Source: a virus
DNA length: 51,703 bases
Direction: 5' to 3' (one strand)
Virus record (IMG/VR): IMGVR_UViG_3300014911_000009
Coordinates: 1 to 51,703 of that record
A program made the translations under genes and the position numbers. A model generated the notes under the pieces. That model was given only the letters and a program-made list of their open reading frames with translations, searched no databases and had not been told where the DNA came from. How positions within the stretch are numbered: position 1 is the first letter of the stretch; every line of letters begins with the position of its first letter. Positions 23,263 through 29,838 of this stretch are shown piece by piece.

Positions 23263-23462
23263 CGTAGTCGTCTTTTCCAATAAATCCCCCCAAACAAGGG
23301 CAGAAAAGAGAGTCTTTTAAAAATTGGGTGGGATCTATCGTATTCCTTTAGCGTTTTTAGTCTTTTGCCGAGCAATTCCCACTCGGCGACCGCTTCTGGC
23401 CCAAGTTCTGCCGGGTCAAAATTTCCAAGTTTTGCAGTGGTTATGCAATTATTAGCTATCAT
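23238..23462 (-). CDS. Hypothetical cassette protein, 74 aa
   Basis: ATG 23462 follows GGCTAACCATGGAGG. The sequence begins MIANNCITTAKLGNFDPAEL and has a basic, hydrophobic C-terminus (YWKRRLRYVLTKVG). The stop is inside the attC-like element. Function unknown. Confidence 0.5.
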   Translation of the reverse strand: MIANNCITTAKLGNFDPAELGPEAVAEWELLGKRLKTLKEYDRSHPIFKRLSFLPLFGGIYWKRRLRYVLTKVG

Positions 23463-23477
23463 AGAACACCTCCATGG

Positions 23478-23612
23478 TTAGCCACCAATTACCCTAAAAC
23501 GCTCTAGACACCAAAAAATAAAATAGACCCCGCCACAAAATAATCCAGCATAAATCAATAAATTAATGATCGAAGCAACAATCCCCATACTTACGATACT
23601 ATTTGTTTTCAT
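23478..23612 (-). CDS. Small membrane protein, 44 aa
   Basis: ATG 23612 follows GGGGAGGATAAT. MKTNSIVSMGIVASIINLLI continues YAGLFCGGVYFIFWC, giving two short or one long membrane segment. The stop codon overlaps GGCTAACC, the R'-like box that supplies the ribosome binding site of the next gene. Confidence 0.5.
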   Translation of the reverse strand: MKTNSIVSMGIVASIINLLIYAGLFCGGVYFIFWCLERFRVIGG

Positions 23613-23893
23613 ATTATCCTCCCCTTTTACCTATAAAAGATTGATTTGTTATGCTACCAGGGCTTTACCGGTGATACGCTCACCAGCAAGCGATACAATA
23701 TATGCCTTGAGTCATATTTCTCCTTTCTTTTAGATTTGCCCTGGTATTATTTAAGGGTTGGGGGTGCAACCAATATATTCCCACGCTGAACACCCATCCC
23801 TTTTTTCACACTCTTCCTCACAAAACGCTTCTTCTACTGGATCCTTTCCACTTCAGGAGGACATACAGATTAATAGATTTGGGGCACTTTCTA
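23613..23893 (-). other. Intergenic region with attC-like palindrome
   Basis: Holds GCTGGTGAGCGTATCACCGG and GTAGCATAACAAATC (minus strand), an attC-like arrangement, an 11-codon frame behind AAAGGAG at about 23720, and at its left end the 22-bp repeat TCTATCAACTGTTGCTAAGC. I see no normal-length gene. Confidence 0.4.
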
Positions 23894-24175
23894 TCAACTG
23901 TTGCTAAGCTCTTGTTCTGAACTCCTTAAGGTTCTCAAAGAAGTTATCTTCCTATAATCTAATCCAATTTCCTCACATACCTTCAGGTCAAAATCCGTCA
24001 ATATTTCAATTCTTTTTCTCGCCTTCTCCCTACAAATGTTACAAATTTCGTAAATGTGATAAAATCTTTTGTCCTGGAATTCTCGTGTATCCTTCCATTC
24101 GTCACATAACCAACACTTTTTAGTTTGTTCTTCAATCTCTTGGTCAATAGCAATGTCAGCAATATTGGTTTCCAT
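23894..24175 (-). CDS. Cys4 zinc-binding protein, 93 aa
   Basis: ATG 24175 follows AAGGGG. CWLCDEWKDTREFQDKRFYH and CNICREKARK form a zinc site of the type seen in small phage HNH-like or 'recombination endonuclease VII-like' zinc proteins, but no catalytic His pair is visible. Its last residues (SSEQELSNS) are encoded by the 22-bp dispersed repeat. Overlaps the upstream gene by 20 bp. Confidence 0.55.
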   Translation of the reverse strand: METNIADIAIDQEIEEQTKKCWLCDEWKDTREFQDKRFYHIYEICNICREKARKRIEILTDFDLKVCEEIGLDYRKITSLRTLRSSEQELSNS

Positions 24176-24506
24176 TTTGATTTTCCCCTTTGGTTTTGTG
24201 CTTTGTCTGTTTCGACTGACAATACAGACACTTCCCGTTCCGATGGAGCGCCATTTTGTTGCACTTTTTACAGAACCATAAGCCGTTTCTTTTTGTTTTG
24301 TCTTCTACACAGTGCCAGTCTGGGCCTTGTTGTTTTTTTTTCTTATCTTTAAGGTGGTGAGAATTAAGCATTTCCTGAAACCCGCCATCACCATAAAACC
24401 ACTCAGTGTAGCATTTTTTGGGTTCAGGCAATTCTTCCCAATATCGGAACAGGAGATTTTCTAAATCTTTTCGTAACCAGTCTCTTCTTAGCTCTTGGAA
24501 TGACAC
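24156..24506 (-). CDS. Zinc-ribbon protein, 116 aa
   Basis: Starts at GTG 24506 behind AAAGGAGG. The first 60 residues are helical and aromatic (RRDWLRKDLENLLFRYWEEL); the C-terminus has CKKCNKMALHRNGKCLYCQS, a Cys4 ribbon, followed by a Lys/Gln-rich tail. Possibly nucleic-acid-binding. Family not recognised. Confidence 0.55.
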   Translation of the reverse strand: MSFQELRRDWLRKDLENLLFRYWEELPEPKKCYTEWFYGDGGFQEMLNSHHLKDKKKKQQGPDWHCVEDKTKRNGLWFCKKCNKMALHRNGKCLYCQSKQTKHKTKGENQNGNQYC

Positions 24507-24620
24507 TGGTTTACCTCCTTTCTGGGCTGCCGTGGCTTCCTAGCTCCAAACTTATTTGCCGCTTTCTTCGCAGTGCGACGTAATCAGCCACTCCCTACCC
24601 CTAGACAGCCCGTTAACGTA

Positions 24621-24803
24621 TTAGCTGACCCATTTAATTTGTAAAATTTTCACACTTCCAACTTCATCACCAATCTCGTTTGAGTGCAAAACGAGTCCTT
24701 CTCTAAGCACATAATTGAAAAACCATTCTCTTGCTTCCGTGTCATCACCATGCATTGTGGATTCATCATAATCAAGCTCTATAAGTAGCCGTAATGTTGT
24801 CAT
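24621..24803 (-). CDS. Hypothetical cassette protein, 60 aa
   Basis: ATG 24803 follows GGGGG. The protein resembles a small regulator-like alpha/beta fold (MTTLRLLIELDYDESTMHGD, WFFNYVLREGLVLHSNEIGD); the pattern 'IELDYD..MHGDD.EA..WF.N..L' occurs in many small phage proteins of unknown role. It ends GTCAGCTAATACGTTAACGG, with the stop inside a palindromic box. From 24507 to 24620 there is only a weak attC-like element. Confidence 0.55.
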   Translation of the reverse strand: MTTLRLLIELDYDESTMHGDDTEAREWFFNYVLREGLVLHSNEIGDEVGSVKILQIKWVS

Positions 24804-24815
24804 CAAACCCCCTAA

Positions 24816-24882
24816 TAAGTTTAACGTCTTAGCTGACCTGCACTGTTTTCAGTGTCAGGTCAAGCGGCTGGTTAGTTTTTAT
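24816..24882 (-). repeat. attC-like site
   Basis: Minus strand: AACTAACCAGCCGCTTGACCTGACACTG, loop AAAA, CAGTGCAGGTCAGCTAAGACGTTAAAC, then TTAGGGGG. Both arms pair with single extrahelical bases, R' GTTAAAC fits the consensus GTTRRRY, and the upstream stop TAA lies in R''. Among the best examples. Confidence 0.72.
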
Positions 24883-25078
24883 CTAAAAAATATTTATGGT
24901 GTTGTTCGGCGCATTTATGTATTTTGGGTTGAAAATATCCAGAGCCATTATATCCGCATTTGAAACACGGTGCCTTATTCATTGCCCCCATTTCAAATAA
25001 GAGCTTCTCGTAACGAGCTAAACGTTCTTCAATCGTAGATTCTAAAATAAACTTACCATTTTGCCATAAACCATTCAT
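24872..25078 (-). CDS. Zinc-binding cassette protein, 68 aa
   Basis: ATG 25078 follows GTTAGTTTGCTTGGAGG. MNGLWQNGKFILESTIEERL leads to CFKCGYNGSGYFQPKIHKCAEQHH, a Cys/His cluster for one zinc. The stop is in the R'' box. Function unknown. Confidence 0.55.
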   Translation of the reverse strand: MNGLWQNGKFILESTIEERLARYEKLLFEMGAMNKAPCFKCGYNGSGYFQPKIHKCAEQHHKYFLDKN

Positions 25079-25089
25079 GTTGCCTCCAA

Positions 25090-25236
25090 GCAAACTAACA
25101 TTGAAATAACCTGCGTATAGGTAGGTATGGTGACGACTCTATGGTTGTCTCTTCGCCCTGAACTGCCCATCCAGTGACTAGTAGCTCAAGGTTTATCTAT
25201 CGGCCATATCGCTCTACCCACACGTCAGGTTGTTTC
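25090..25236 (-). repeat. About 150-bp inverted-repeat element, copy 2
   Basis: Same arms (AACCTGCGTATAGGTAGG and CTACCCACACGTCAGGTT) and interior as the element at 12066-12222, with about a dozen substitutions. It ends at CTAACATTGAAATAACC, as the first copy does, so boundaries are shared on both sides. Confidence 0.6.
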
Positions 25237-25240
25237 ACCA

Positions 25241-25423
25241 TCAATCCCTCCGTATATCTTTAATCCATCTACCAAACTCATCAAATCCTTTTCCAAAACC
25301 AGAAAAAGGGGCGCCACAACCATTTCTTTCAATGTATCGCCAACCTTTACAGACTGGACAAGCTCGCCTTGGGCCATATTTCCTTATGTTATAGAACATC
25401 CTATGCCCCACTCGTATATACAT
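25241..25423 (-). CDS. DnaJ-type zinc-finger-like protein, 60 aa
   Basis: CPVCKGWRYIERNGCGAPFS resembles a CxxCxG repeat with degenerate second knuckle, followed by GFGKGFDEFGRWIKDIRRD. ATG 25423 has only GGAAAAG upstream. It overlaps a short Cys-rich frame by 40 bp, so coupling or a frameshift may be involved. Confidence 0.45.
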   Translation of the reverse strand: MYIRVGHRMFYNIRKYGPRRACPVCKGWRYIERNGCGAPFSGFGKGFDEFGRWIKDIRRD

Positions 25424-25473
25424 AGTTCTTTTCCGCCATATTTAAGGCATTTTTTGCAAATATATGTTTCCAT
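25384..25473 (-). CDS. Tiny Cys-rich peptide, 29 aa
   Basis: ATG 25473 follows GGGAG. METYICKKCLKYGGKELCIY has a CxxC and three further Cys. It overlaps the next gene in another frame and follows the 36-bp repeat at 25485-25520. Short but well placed; translation uncertain. Confidence 0.35.
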   Translation of the reverse strand: METYICKKCLKYGGKELCIYEWGIGCSIT

Positions 25474-25484
25474 TAAAGTCTCCC

Positions 25485-25520
25485 AACCATTGATTATCAA
25501 GTTGATTTGCCCTGATATTA
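25485..25520 (-). repeat. 36-bp repeat, second copy
   Basis: Identical to 15498-15533. It lies between the cytosine methyltransferase gene and a Cys-rich peptide gene and ends at the start of a GTTGGGAG ribosome-binding stretch. Confidence 0.6.
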
Positions 25521-25554
25521 TCGCCCTAAAGGACGAAGTTCATTAAAAATATCA

Positions 25555-26325
25555 TTATTGGTTACATTCAAAAAATGCTTTTGCAAAACCAGCAGGCGTA
25601 ATCGCTCGTCTTTCCTGCCTTGTTAATTTTCCGAACATTTCAGGGGCTATTTCCCGACTTGCCAATCTATCAAACTTTTTCTGTAATCTTGGATTAAGCG
25701 ATTTATAAGGATTAAAAACTGGCAATTTTGGGCTATTAGTTTTGTGTTTTTCTATCTGTTCTTTTGCCATTACATCTTCTATTTTTTCAAACTTCTTTTT
25801 CGGTTCGCTAAACCAACCCCATAAATAAGTTTTCTTTTTATATTCATCACCAAATTCCCAAGGGTCAAACTCAAATGCTGGTTTCCCTAAAAAGTATTTA
25901 AGCATTCCATTCGGATTTTCTAATGCCCAAAATTTTAATGGCAAAGTTTTATGTCTTGTATCTTGTTGAATTTCCATACAAGACCAGATTATATCCAAGC
26001 AAGCTCTCACCACTTCAAATCCTTCTTCCAAATCCCTTGGTTTCTTCGCCTTTGTTCTCGCAAAACTAAACATTGTGCAAGGAGGAGCAGACAAAATTCC
26101 ATAAACTTTTCTGATAGGAATAACTAATCTATAATTATCGTTTGTGTCTTTTCTAAAATGAAAACATCGACTCCTGTCATTCTCTACAATTCTTGTTGCC
26201 AATACATCATATTTAGGCAAAGTTATATTATAAACAGTATAACCAGCTTCTAAATATGGCTTACTCCAAGCTCCTGTTCCTCCACATAAATCTAAAATTA
26301 TTTTATTTTTATTACTTGTAGGCAT
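25555..26325 (-). CDS. DNA cytosine C5-methyltransferase-like protein
   Basis: 256 residues. DLCGGTGAWSKPYLEAGY at the N-terminus is the AdoMet motif, SAPPCTMFSFAR contains the catalytic PPC, and FWALENPNGMLKYF supplies the ENP/ENV-type motif. The protein is short and lacks an obvious long recognition domain, as in several phage Dcm-like enzymes. It would modify phage DNA or protect it from host restriction. It lies among the small cassette genes, so it may itself be accessory. Confidence 0.75.
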   Translation of the reverse strand: MPTSNKNKIILDLCGGTGAWSKPYLEAGYTVYNITLPKYDVLATRIVENDRSRCFHFRKDTNDNYRLVIPIRKVYGILSAPPCTMFSFARTKAKKPRDLEEGFEVVRACLDIIWSCMEIQQDTRHKTLPLKFWALENPNGMLKYFLGKPAFEFDPWEFGDEYKKKTYLWGWFSEPKKKFEKIEDVMAKEQIEKHKTNSPKLPVFNPYKSLNPRLQKKFDRLASREIAPEMFGKLTRQERRAITPAGFAKAFFECNQ

Positions 26326-26336
26326 TTTAAAAATGT

Positions 26337-26627
26337 CTAAAAATGTTTACAGAAGATACAATCGCAATCCCCGGTTTTAGGAATATTCAATTTTATTGTC
26401 CTGCATAAGCTCTGAGGAATTGCATCATCGGATTTGGGACATAATATCTTCTCTATCTCTAGCAACTCCTCGCTCCTTATCGATTCAAAATCCTCGAACC
26501 TATGTAATTTCTGAGTCTCAGACAGTTTTACTAGCTTTCTTAATTGATGACTTGGCAGATCTCGTAAATTCACATCAGCAATAGACCACCTAGATTTGAT
26601 AGTCTTTATCATCTGATTTCTTGTCAT
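26337..26627 (-). CDS. Hypothetical protein with C-terminal CDCIFC, 96 aa
   Basis: ATG 26627 follows AAGGGGAGACAG. The N-terminal half is helical (MIKTIKSRWSIADVNLRDLP) and resembles a helix-turn-helix-like or SAP-like segment; the C-terminus CDCIFCKHF may bind metal. It overlaps the next upstream gene by 38 bp. Function unknown. Confidence 0.5.
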   Translation of the reverse strand: MTRNQMIKTIKSRWSIADVNLRDLPSHQLRKLVKLSETQKLHRFEDFESIRSEELLEIEKILCPKSDDAIPQSLCRTIKLNIPKTGDCDCIFCKHF

Positions 26628-26826
26628 AACTGTCTCCCCTTGGATTTATTAGTCGGCCAACTACCCTTGACACTCTCCTGAATAAATTCAGAGACTTTCT
26701 GGCTGAGACTCTTGTAAGAACTCCCATTAAATCTTCACAAGGTTCCCACTCTGGTGCATCATGTTTATAGTGTGTTTCAGCTAAGTATGTTGCCAAATCT
26801 TTTGCATATTCGTATTCGTTTTTCAT
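26590..26826 (-). CDS. Small protein disrupted by the 50-bp repeat, 78 aa
   Basis: The first 37 residues (MKNEYEYAKDLATYLAETHY, PEWEPCEDLMGVL) look natural. Then the dispersed repeat at 26668-26717 is read as TRVSARKSLNLFRRVSR, after which the frame runs on into unrelated sequence. The original C-terminus has probably been lost. ATG 26826 has only a weak ribosome binding site (GAGG, 7 nt). Confidence 0.5.
   Translation of the reverse strand: MKNEYEYAKDLATYLAETHYKHDAPEWEPCEDLMGVLTRVSARKSLNLFRRVSRVVGRLINPRGDSYDKKSDDKDYQI
26668..26717 (-). repeat. Dispersed 50-bp palindromic repeat, complete copy
   Basis: TTGACACTCTCCTGAATAAA followed by TTCAGAGACTTTCTGGCTGA and GACTCTTGTAA. One substitution and one inserted T distinguish it from the copies at 21310 and 37926. 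It lies within a small gene in a reading frame different from the one used at 21310. Confidence 0.8.
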
Positions 26827-26831
26827 TTTTA

Positions 26832-26902
26832 CCTCAAAGGGCTAACGTTTATATTAAGCCGTGTGCTTTTTGCCGCCAACGTCAAATAACTTGTTATTTT
26901 CT
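26832..26902 (-). repeat. attC-like site
   Basis: Minus strand: GAAAATAACAAGTTATTTGACGTTGGCGGC, AAAAAG loop, CACACGGCTTAATATAAACGTTAGCCC. The last residues of the upstream zinc-ribbon gene (FDVGGKKHTA) are encoded inside it. R' is GTTAGCC; the GAGG for the next gene follows. Confidence 0.6.
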
Positions 26903-27054
26903 AGCGGTTCAAAACATTGTCCACATTGTGGACACCTACCATGATAGCCGTCTAATAACTCCCTTGCATCACGTACCAGCTTGGCTCTTATTTCTCGTTC
27001 ACACTCAGAACACTTTATAGTTTTAAAGCTAGATATAGATAACGTTGGTTCCAT
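26854..27054 (-). CDS. Zinc-ribbon cassette protein, 66 aa
   Basis: ATG 27054 follows GGAGAG. IKCSECEREIRAK and GRCPQCGQCFEPL form a Cys4 ribbon around a short helix (LVRDARELLDGY). The C-terminal ten residues are read through the attC-like site. Likely a small nucleic-acid- or protein-binding ribbon. Confidence 0.55.
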   Translation of the reverse strand: MEPTLSISSFKTIKCSECEREIRAKLVRDARELLDGYHGRCPQCGQCFEPLENNKLFDVGGKKHTA

Positions 27055-27090
27055 CTTCAGCTCTCCTTACAATTTCACGGCGAGCTATTC

Positions 27091-27345
27091 TTACTTCCAT
27101 CTATGTTTAAACTCCTTGTCAAAACACGGGCTATCTGTAGGCATTAAAGAGCCGATCTCAACATGATCCGTATGAACATAACCTGCAATACCATCCAGGA
27201 AAATTACAGGCGTACCAGATTTGTTTAAAAATGCTGCAGATTTTATATAGGTGCACTTCCCATTTTTGTGGAAAATCGGCCAATATGTAACTGCAGTTCC
27301 TATTGGGTTTTCATTTATTGCGTTAATTTTTTCTTCAAGTGTCAT
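27091..27345 (-). CDS. Hypothetical cassette protein, 84 aa
   Basis: ATG 27345 follows CGGGAGG. MTLEEKINAINENPIGTAVT, then TYIKSAAFLNKSGTPVIFLD and AGYVHTDHVEIGSL, suggests a small SH3-like beta barrel after a helical N-terminus. Function unknown. Its start follows a double attC-like element. Confidence 0.55.
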   Translation of the reverse strand: MTLEEKINAINENPIGTAVTYWPIFHKNGKCTYIKSAAFLNKSGTPVIFLDGIAGYVHTDHVEIGSLMPTDSPCFDKEFKHRWK

Positions 27346-27357
27346 AATCTTGGTCCT

Positions 27358-27440
27358 CCCGACAGATAACGTCTTAATCAGTCGCACGGTTTTCGAGTCG
27401 GCAGATTAACGCTGAAATAACCGGCGACGGTTAGCCGTCC
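27358..27440 (-). repeat. Double attC-like element
   Basis: Minus strand contains GACGGCTAACCGTCGCCGGTTATTTCAGCG followed by GTTAATCTGCCGACTCG-AAAA-CCGTGCGACTGATTAAGACGTTATC and TGTCGGGAGG. The second hairpin alone is a good attC-like site; the first resembles the outer part of the 150-bp elements. Two recombination sites without a gene between them would be consistent with cassette loss. Confidence 0.55.
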
Positions 27441-27673
27441 GAGTTGATTGAGTTGTCAGATTGCATTTTCGCATTAAACATTGTTGCTAAATCTATGTTT
27501 CGAGTACATTCTGGGCACAGATATATAGAAAACTGTTGTAACCCCTCCATCCCAGAAGAATCCCATAATGTTGCAACTAATTGGGTTCTACCTCTCTTGT
27601 GATGCACTTTCCCACAATTTTGGCATCGGTCGTTTTCCATATTGCAGCAAGTAATATTGTTAACTGTGCTCAT
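27431..27673 (-). CDS. Zinc-ribbon cassette protein, 80 aa
   Basis: ATG 27673 follows CAGGAGATC. CCNMENDRCQNCGKVHHKRG and YLCPECTRNIDLA form a zinc ribbon with a beta-strand insert (LVATLWDSSG). The C-terminal residues SDNSINSDG are encoded at the edge of the attC-like element. Function unknown. Confidence 0.55.
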   Translation of the reverse strand: MSTVNNITCCNMENDRCQNCGKVHHKRGRTQLVATLWDSSGMEGLQQFSIYLCPECTRNIDLATMFNAKMQSDNSINSDG

Positions 27674-27684
27674 TTTGATCTCCT

Positions 27685-27748
27685 GTGGCAAACTAACAAT
27701 TAGCTCACGAGCAAGCGAAGCGCAGACTCGTAAGGTAGTTGGTTATGT
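27685..27748 (-). repeat. attC-like site
   Basis: Minus strand: GACATAACCAACTACCTTACGAGTCTGCG, CTTCGCT loop, TGCTCGTGAGCTAATTGTTAGTTTGCC. The stem TACGAGTCTGCG / TGCTCGTGAGC has bulges in attC fashion, and R' GTTAGTT leads to the AGGAG of the next gene. Confidence 0.65.
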
Positions 27749-27827
27749 CTTCTCACATATCAACCAGGAATCTCCCGCTGAAATACACAACCGTAATAAT
27801 TAGCACAGCCACACAGAAAACATCGAA

Positions 27828-27899
27828 TTATCTTTCATTCTCAAAAAAGTGTTTGTCCCAGTCCGTGTCTTCGATGTAATGCTTGAATTTTTCTATCAT
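27828..27899 (-). CDS. Possible 23-aa peptide, maybe frameshifted
   Basis: ATG 27899 reads MIEKFKHYIEDTDWDKHFFE and stops at TAA 27828. In another frame the sequence continues RCFLCGCANYYGC, a typical zinc-ribbon, ending near 27755. A frameshift would give an ordinary 50-residue zinc-ribbon cassette protein; as written it is broken. Confidence 0.3.
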   Translation of the reverse strand: MIEKFKHYIEDTDWDKHFFENER

Positions 27900-27902
27900 C
27901 CT

Positions 27903-27955
27903 TGCCTACTTGTTTTGTGGCTAACCATCAAGCTGACTTGCCACCACTCTAAGAG
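27903..27955 (-). repeat. attC-like site
   Basis: Minus strand: GACATTAACCTCTTAGAGTGGTGGCAAGTCAGCTTGATGGTTAGCCAC. R'' ATTAACC and R' GGTTAGCC pair; the central stem is short. It separates two small genes. Confidence 0.5.
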
Positions 27956-28134
27956 GTTAATGTCGAATAGCAGGTTTTACACTCGTACACTCGGAGGGGA
28001 TCTCCCATGCTATCTTTGCCTACATAGATCAATCTTAAAGTCTCGGAAATCTTTTCCCGAAGTCCTCTATCTGTTTTATTCCTCTTTAAAGGTTCTCGTA
28101 GATCTTCACATTTACACTTGCTGGCCTTGTTCAT
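27949..28134 (-). CDS. Cys-containing cassette protein, 61 aa
   Basis: ATG 28134 overlaps the end of the preceding gene (ATGA-like). CKCEDLREPLKRNKTDRGLR and YECKTCYSTLTS may bind one zinc. The frame ends inside the attC-like element. Function unknown. Confidence 0.5.
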   Translation of the reverse strand: MNKASKCKCEDLREPLKRNKTDRGLREKISETLRLIYVGKDSMGDPLRVYECKTCYSTLTS

Positions 28135-28445
28135 AAAACGAATTTGCCTCCTTCCACTTTAAAACCTCCATAAGTTTCAATCTTTTCTTCATCTTCTTTG
28201 CCTTCAAGAATCTTGATGAGTGGTTTTAGCTTTGGAAGGATTTTTAAGAGTTGTTCTACTGCTTGTTCTTTTTCTTTGTTCTTGTCTTGCAGGAATTCAT
28301 TAACTCTTCTGATACACTCTTTAAGGGTTTCTTTCTGTAGGCTAAAATCAAACTCTAATTGAACTTTCACAAATCCTTTCTCCTGGTTTATAAAACCCAC
28401 CAAAAATAGCAGGTTTTGAAGGATGCCTTTCTTCTCCTTTTGCAT
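28131..28445 (-). CDS. Coiled-coil protein with repeat-derived N-terminus, 104 aa
   Basis: ATG 28445 starts MQKEKKGILQNLLFLVGFIN; codons 5-19 come from the repeat shared with 12958-12998. The rest is a charged helical protein (KECIRRVNEFLQDKNKEKEQ) likely to form a coiled coil. No strong ribosome binding site precedes ATG 28445; a start further in (GTG near 28385) is possible. Confidence 0.5.
   Translation of the reverse strand: MQKEKKGILQNLLFLVGFINQEKGFVKVQLEFDFSLQKETLKECIRRVNEFLQDKNKEKEQAVEQLLKILPKLKPLIKILEGKEDEEKIETYGGFKVEGGKFVL
28396..28437 (-). repeat. Dispersed repeat encoding KGILQNLLFLVGF, copy 2
   Basis: Matches 12958-12998 apart from a few bases. In both cases it lies at the start of a gene and is read in the same frame, giving an LLFLVGF peptide. 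Confidence 0.5.
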
Positions 28446-28471
28446 CAATTACAAACACTCTTTGGTTACGT

Positions 28472-28493
28472 TCTATCAACTGTTGCTAGGCTC
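28472..28493 (-). repeat. 22-bp dispersed repeat
   Basis: TCTATCAACTGTTGCTAGGC; near-identical copies lie at about 23891-23912 and 46747-46768 (differences at one or two positions). All are at or just after the 3' end of minus-strand frames. Confidence 0.55.
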
Positions 28494-28552
28494 CTAAAAT
28501 CACCTGAAACTAACTGAAACTTTTTTTCCTTGAGTTTCAGGTTGGTTTTGTG

Positions 28553-28621
28553 ATAAAAAAAAGACCAGCACAGCCCAAATTGGAGGAGAAAAACTTTTAG
28601 GCTTATTGTGCTGGTCTTTTG
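28553..28621 (-). terminator. Leftward intrinsic terminator or attenuator
   Basis: AAAAGACCAGCACA (28560-28573) and TGTGCTGGTCTTTT (28608-28621) form a perfect 14-bp stem with a 34-nt loop. On the minus strand it is followed by eight T, the hallmark of an intrinsic terminator. It lies between the leftward promoter at 28.73-28.76 kb and the first minus-strand genes, so it may attenuate the whole leftward unit. Confidence 0.7.
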
Positions 28622-28725
28622 GGGGATTGCACTATAGCATCCCTTTTCGATCTCAACTTTATTTGCCTTCCTCAATGTCTCCTCCAACTCCCAAGGGGGG
28701 TAAAAAATGAAAAGTTTATGGTGGG

Positions 28726-28755
28726 AATATATAATAAACATATTGCTAATAGCAA
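28726..28755 (-). promoter_or_regulatory. Candidate leftward promoter
   Basis: Minus strand TTGCTA (28755-28750), 18-bp spacer, TATATT (28731-28726). The -35 region lies in TTGCTAATAGCAA-like dyad symmetry, which could be an operator. Placement at the left lip of the divergent region fits an early promoter for the minus-strand genes. Confidence 0.45.
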
Positions 28756-29031
28756 GTTTGATATAACTAGATTGTACTGTAAGCAACATGACAATGACTG
28801 GTTGTATGCTTATAGCAACTTTTTTCTTAAAAATCCTATTTTTTTTATGCTTATGGTTGAATTTTTATAGGATTAAAAAAGTTAGAAAAAAATATGGAGT
28901 TAAATAACTTTTAGGGATTACTTACATTTCTCGTCCCTGAAATTCCTAAAGTGTCCGCATTACTAATAACATGTTTGTTACTACATCCACCACCACCATC
29001 TTTTTGCCAACAGGTATTTAAAAAAAAGGAC

Positions 29032-29072
29032 GGCAATTCATCCCACGGTTAAAACACGTGGGCTTTCTTGCC
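29032..29072 (+). mobile_element. IS200/IS605-type right-end relic
   Basis: GGCAATTCATCCCACGGTTAAAACACGTGGGCTTTCTTGCC folds with GGCAA/TTGCC outside and CCCACG/CGTGGG inside. The phrase GCAATTCATCCC...GGGCTTTCTTGC is characteristic of IS200/IS605 and IS1341-type right ends, which also form the 3' part of TnpB guide RNAs. No transposase frame adjoins it, so it is a relic or a small non-autonomous copy. Confidence 0.55.
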
Positions 29073-29811
29073 CTGATTTTTTGTAAAAAATGAGACAATA
29101 TAGTAACAAAAAGTGAGAAATGTTACAGAATACGGAATACAAACACTTAACATCCTCTTACCCCATTCTATTTTAGTTGTGGCCATTTCCCTTGCCTATA
29201 TCCCCTTGCTTAATTTTTTTATGGTAAATTTTAAGATAATTTTTTTTGAAATTCCTCAACAATATCAACACCTTAAACCTCTTACCCCAAAACCACTAAA
29301 ATATACCAAAATGACAATTTCCTCAATAATTCCAACAAGTTAAATAAAAAAAATAAAAAGCTCAACAAATATATAGCCCCCTAATATATATATATACATA
29401 TATAAAAAAATATACATATACACTTATATATAAAAATAAAAAAAATAAAATAAAATCCTACTTGTATATATTTATTGATGTTTTTTATATTCCTAACCTT
29501 TCCTCAATAATCTCAATAACTTACACCAATTTTCATTACTTTACCAAAATCTGACAATATACACTAACTACCGAATTCTACTAAGGAAATCAAAAAAAAC
29601 TACCATAAAAAATAAGCAAAAAAACATAAAACCAATAACCAAAAACACCAATCTCTAACACACCAAAAATGAACGCTTGAACAAGGTCAACCACAACACC
29701 ACACACTACAAGAAAAGGATCTCAGGGAATTCTAAAAATTCTGGGTGAGGGACAGTCTGTGGCATTTTTGACACATCAAATTGCCGAACTCCTCGGAAGT
29801 GGGGGGGGGGT

Positions 29812-29838
29812 GTGCATATAATAGATTCTTATATGCAC
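29812..29838. promoter_or_regulatory. Perfect 10-bp dyad next to a G10 tract
   Basis: GTGCATATAA-TAGATTC-TTATATGCAC, preceded directly by ten G and a T. Spacing of the half-sites (centre to centre about 17 bp) suits a dimeric repressor or initiator. It lies in the middle of the divergent gene-free region. Confidence 0.5.

Noticed and set aside
23701-23725. 11-codon frame behind AAAGGAG at about 23720
   Set aside because: Good ribosome binding site but too short to support without conservation; mentioned only in the intergenic entry.
28466-28789. 107-codon frame on the minus strand through the attenuator hairpin
   Set aside because: It runs through a perfect 14-bp terminator stem and a dispersed repeat, has no ribosome binding site at its ATG and a composition like the non-coding flank. 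A shorter TTG start near 28655 behind GGAGGAG remains possible but unproven.
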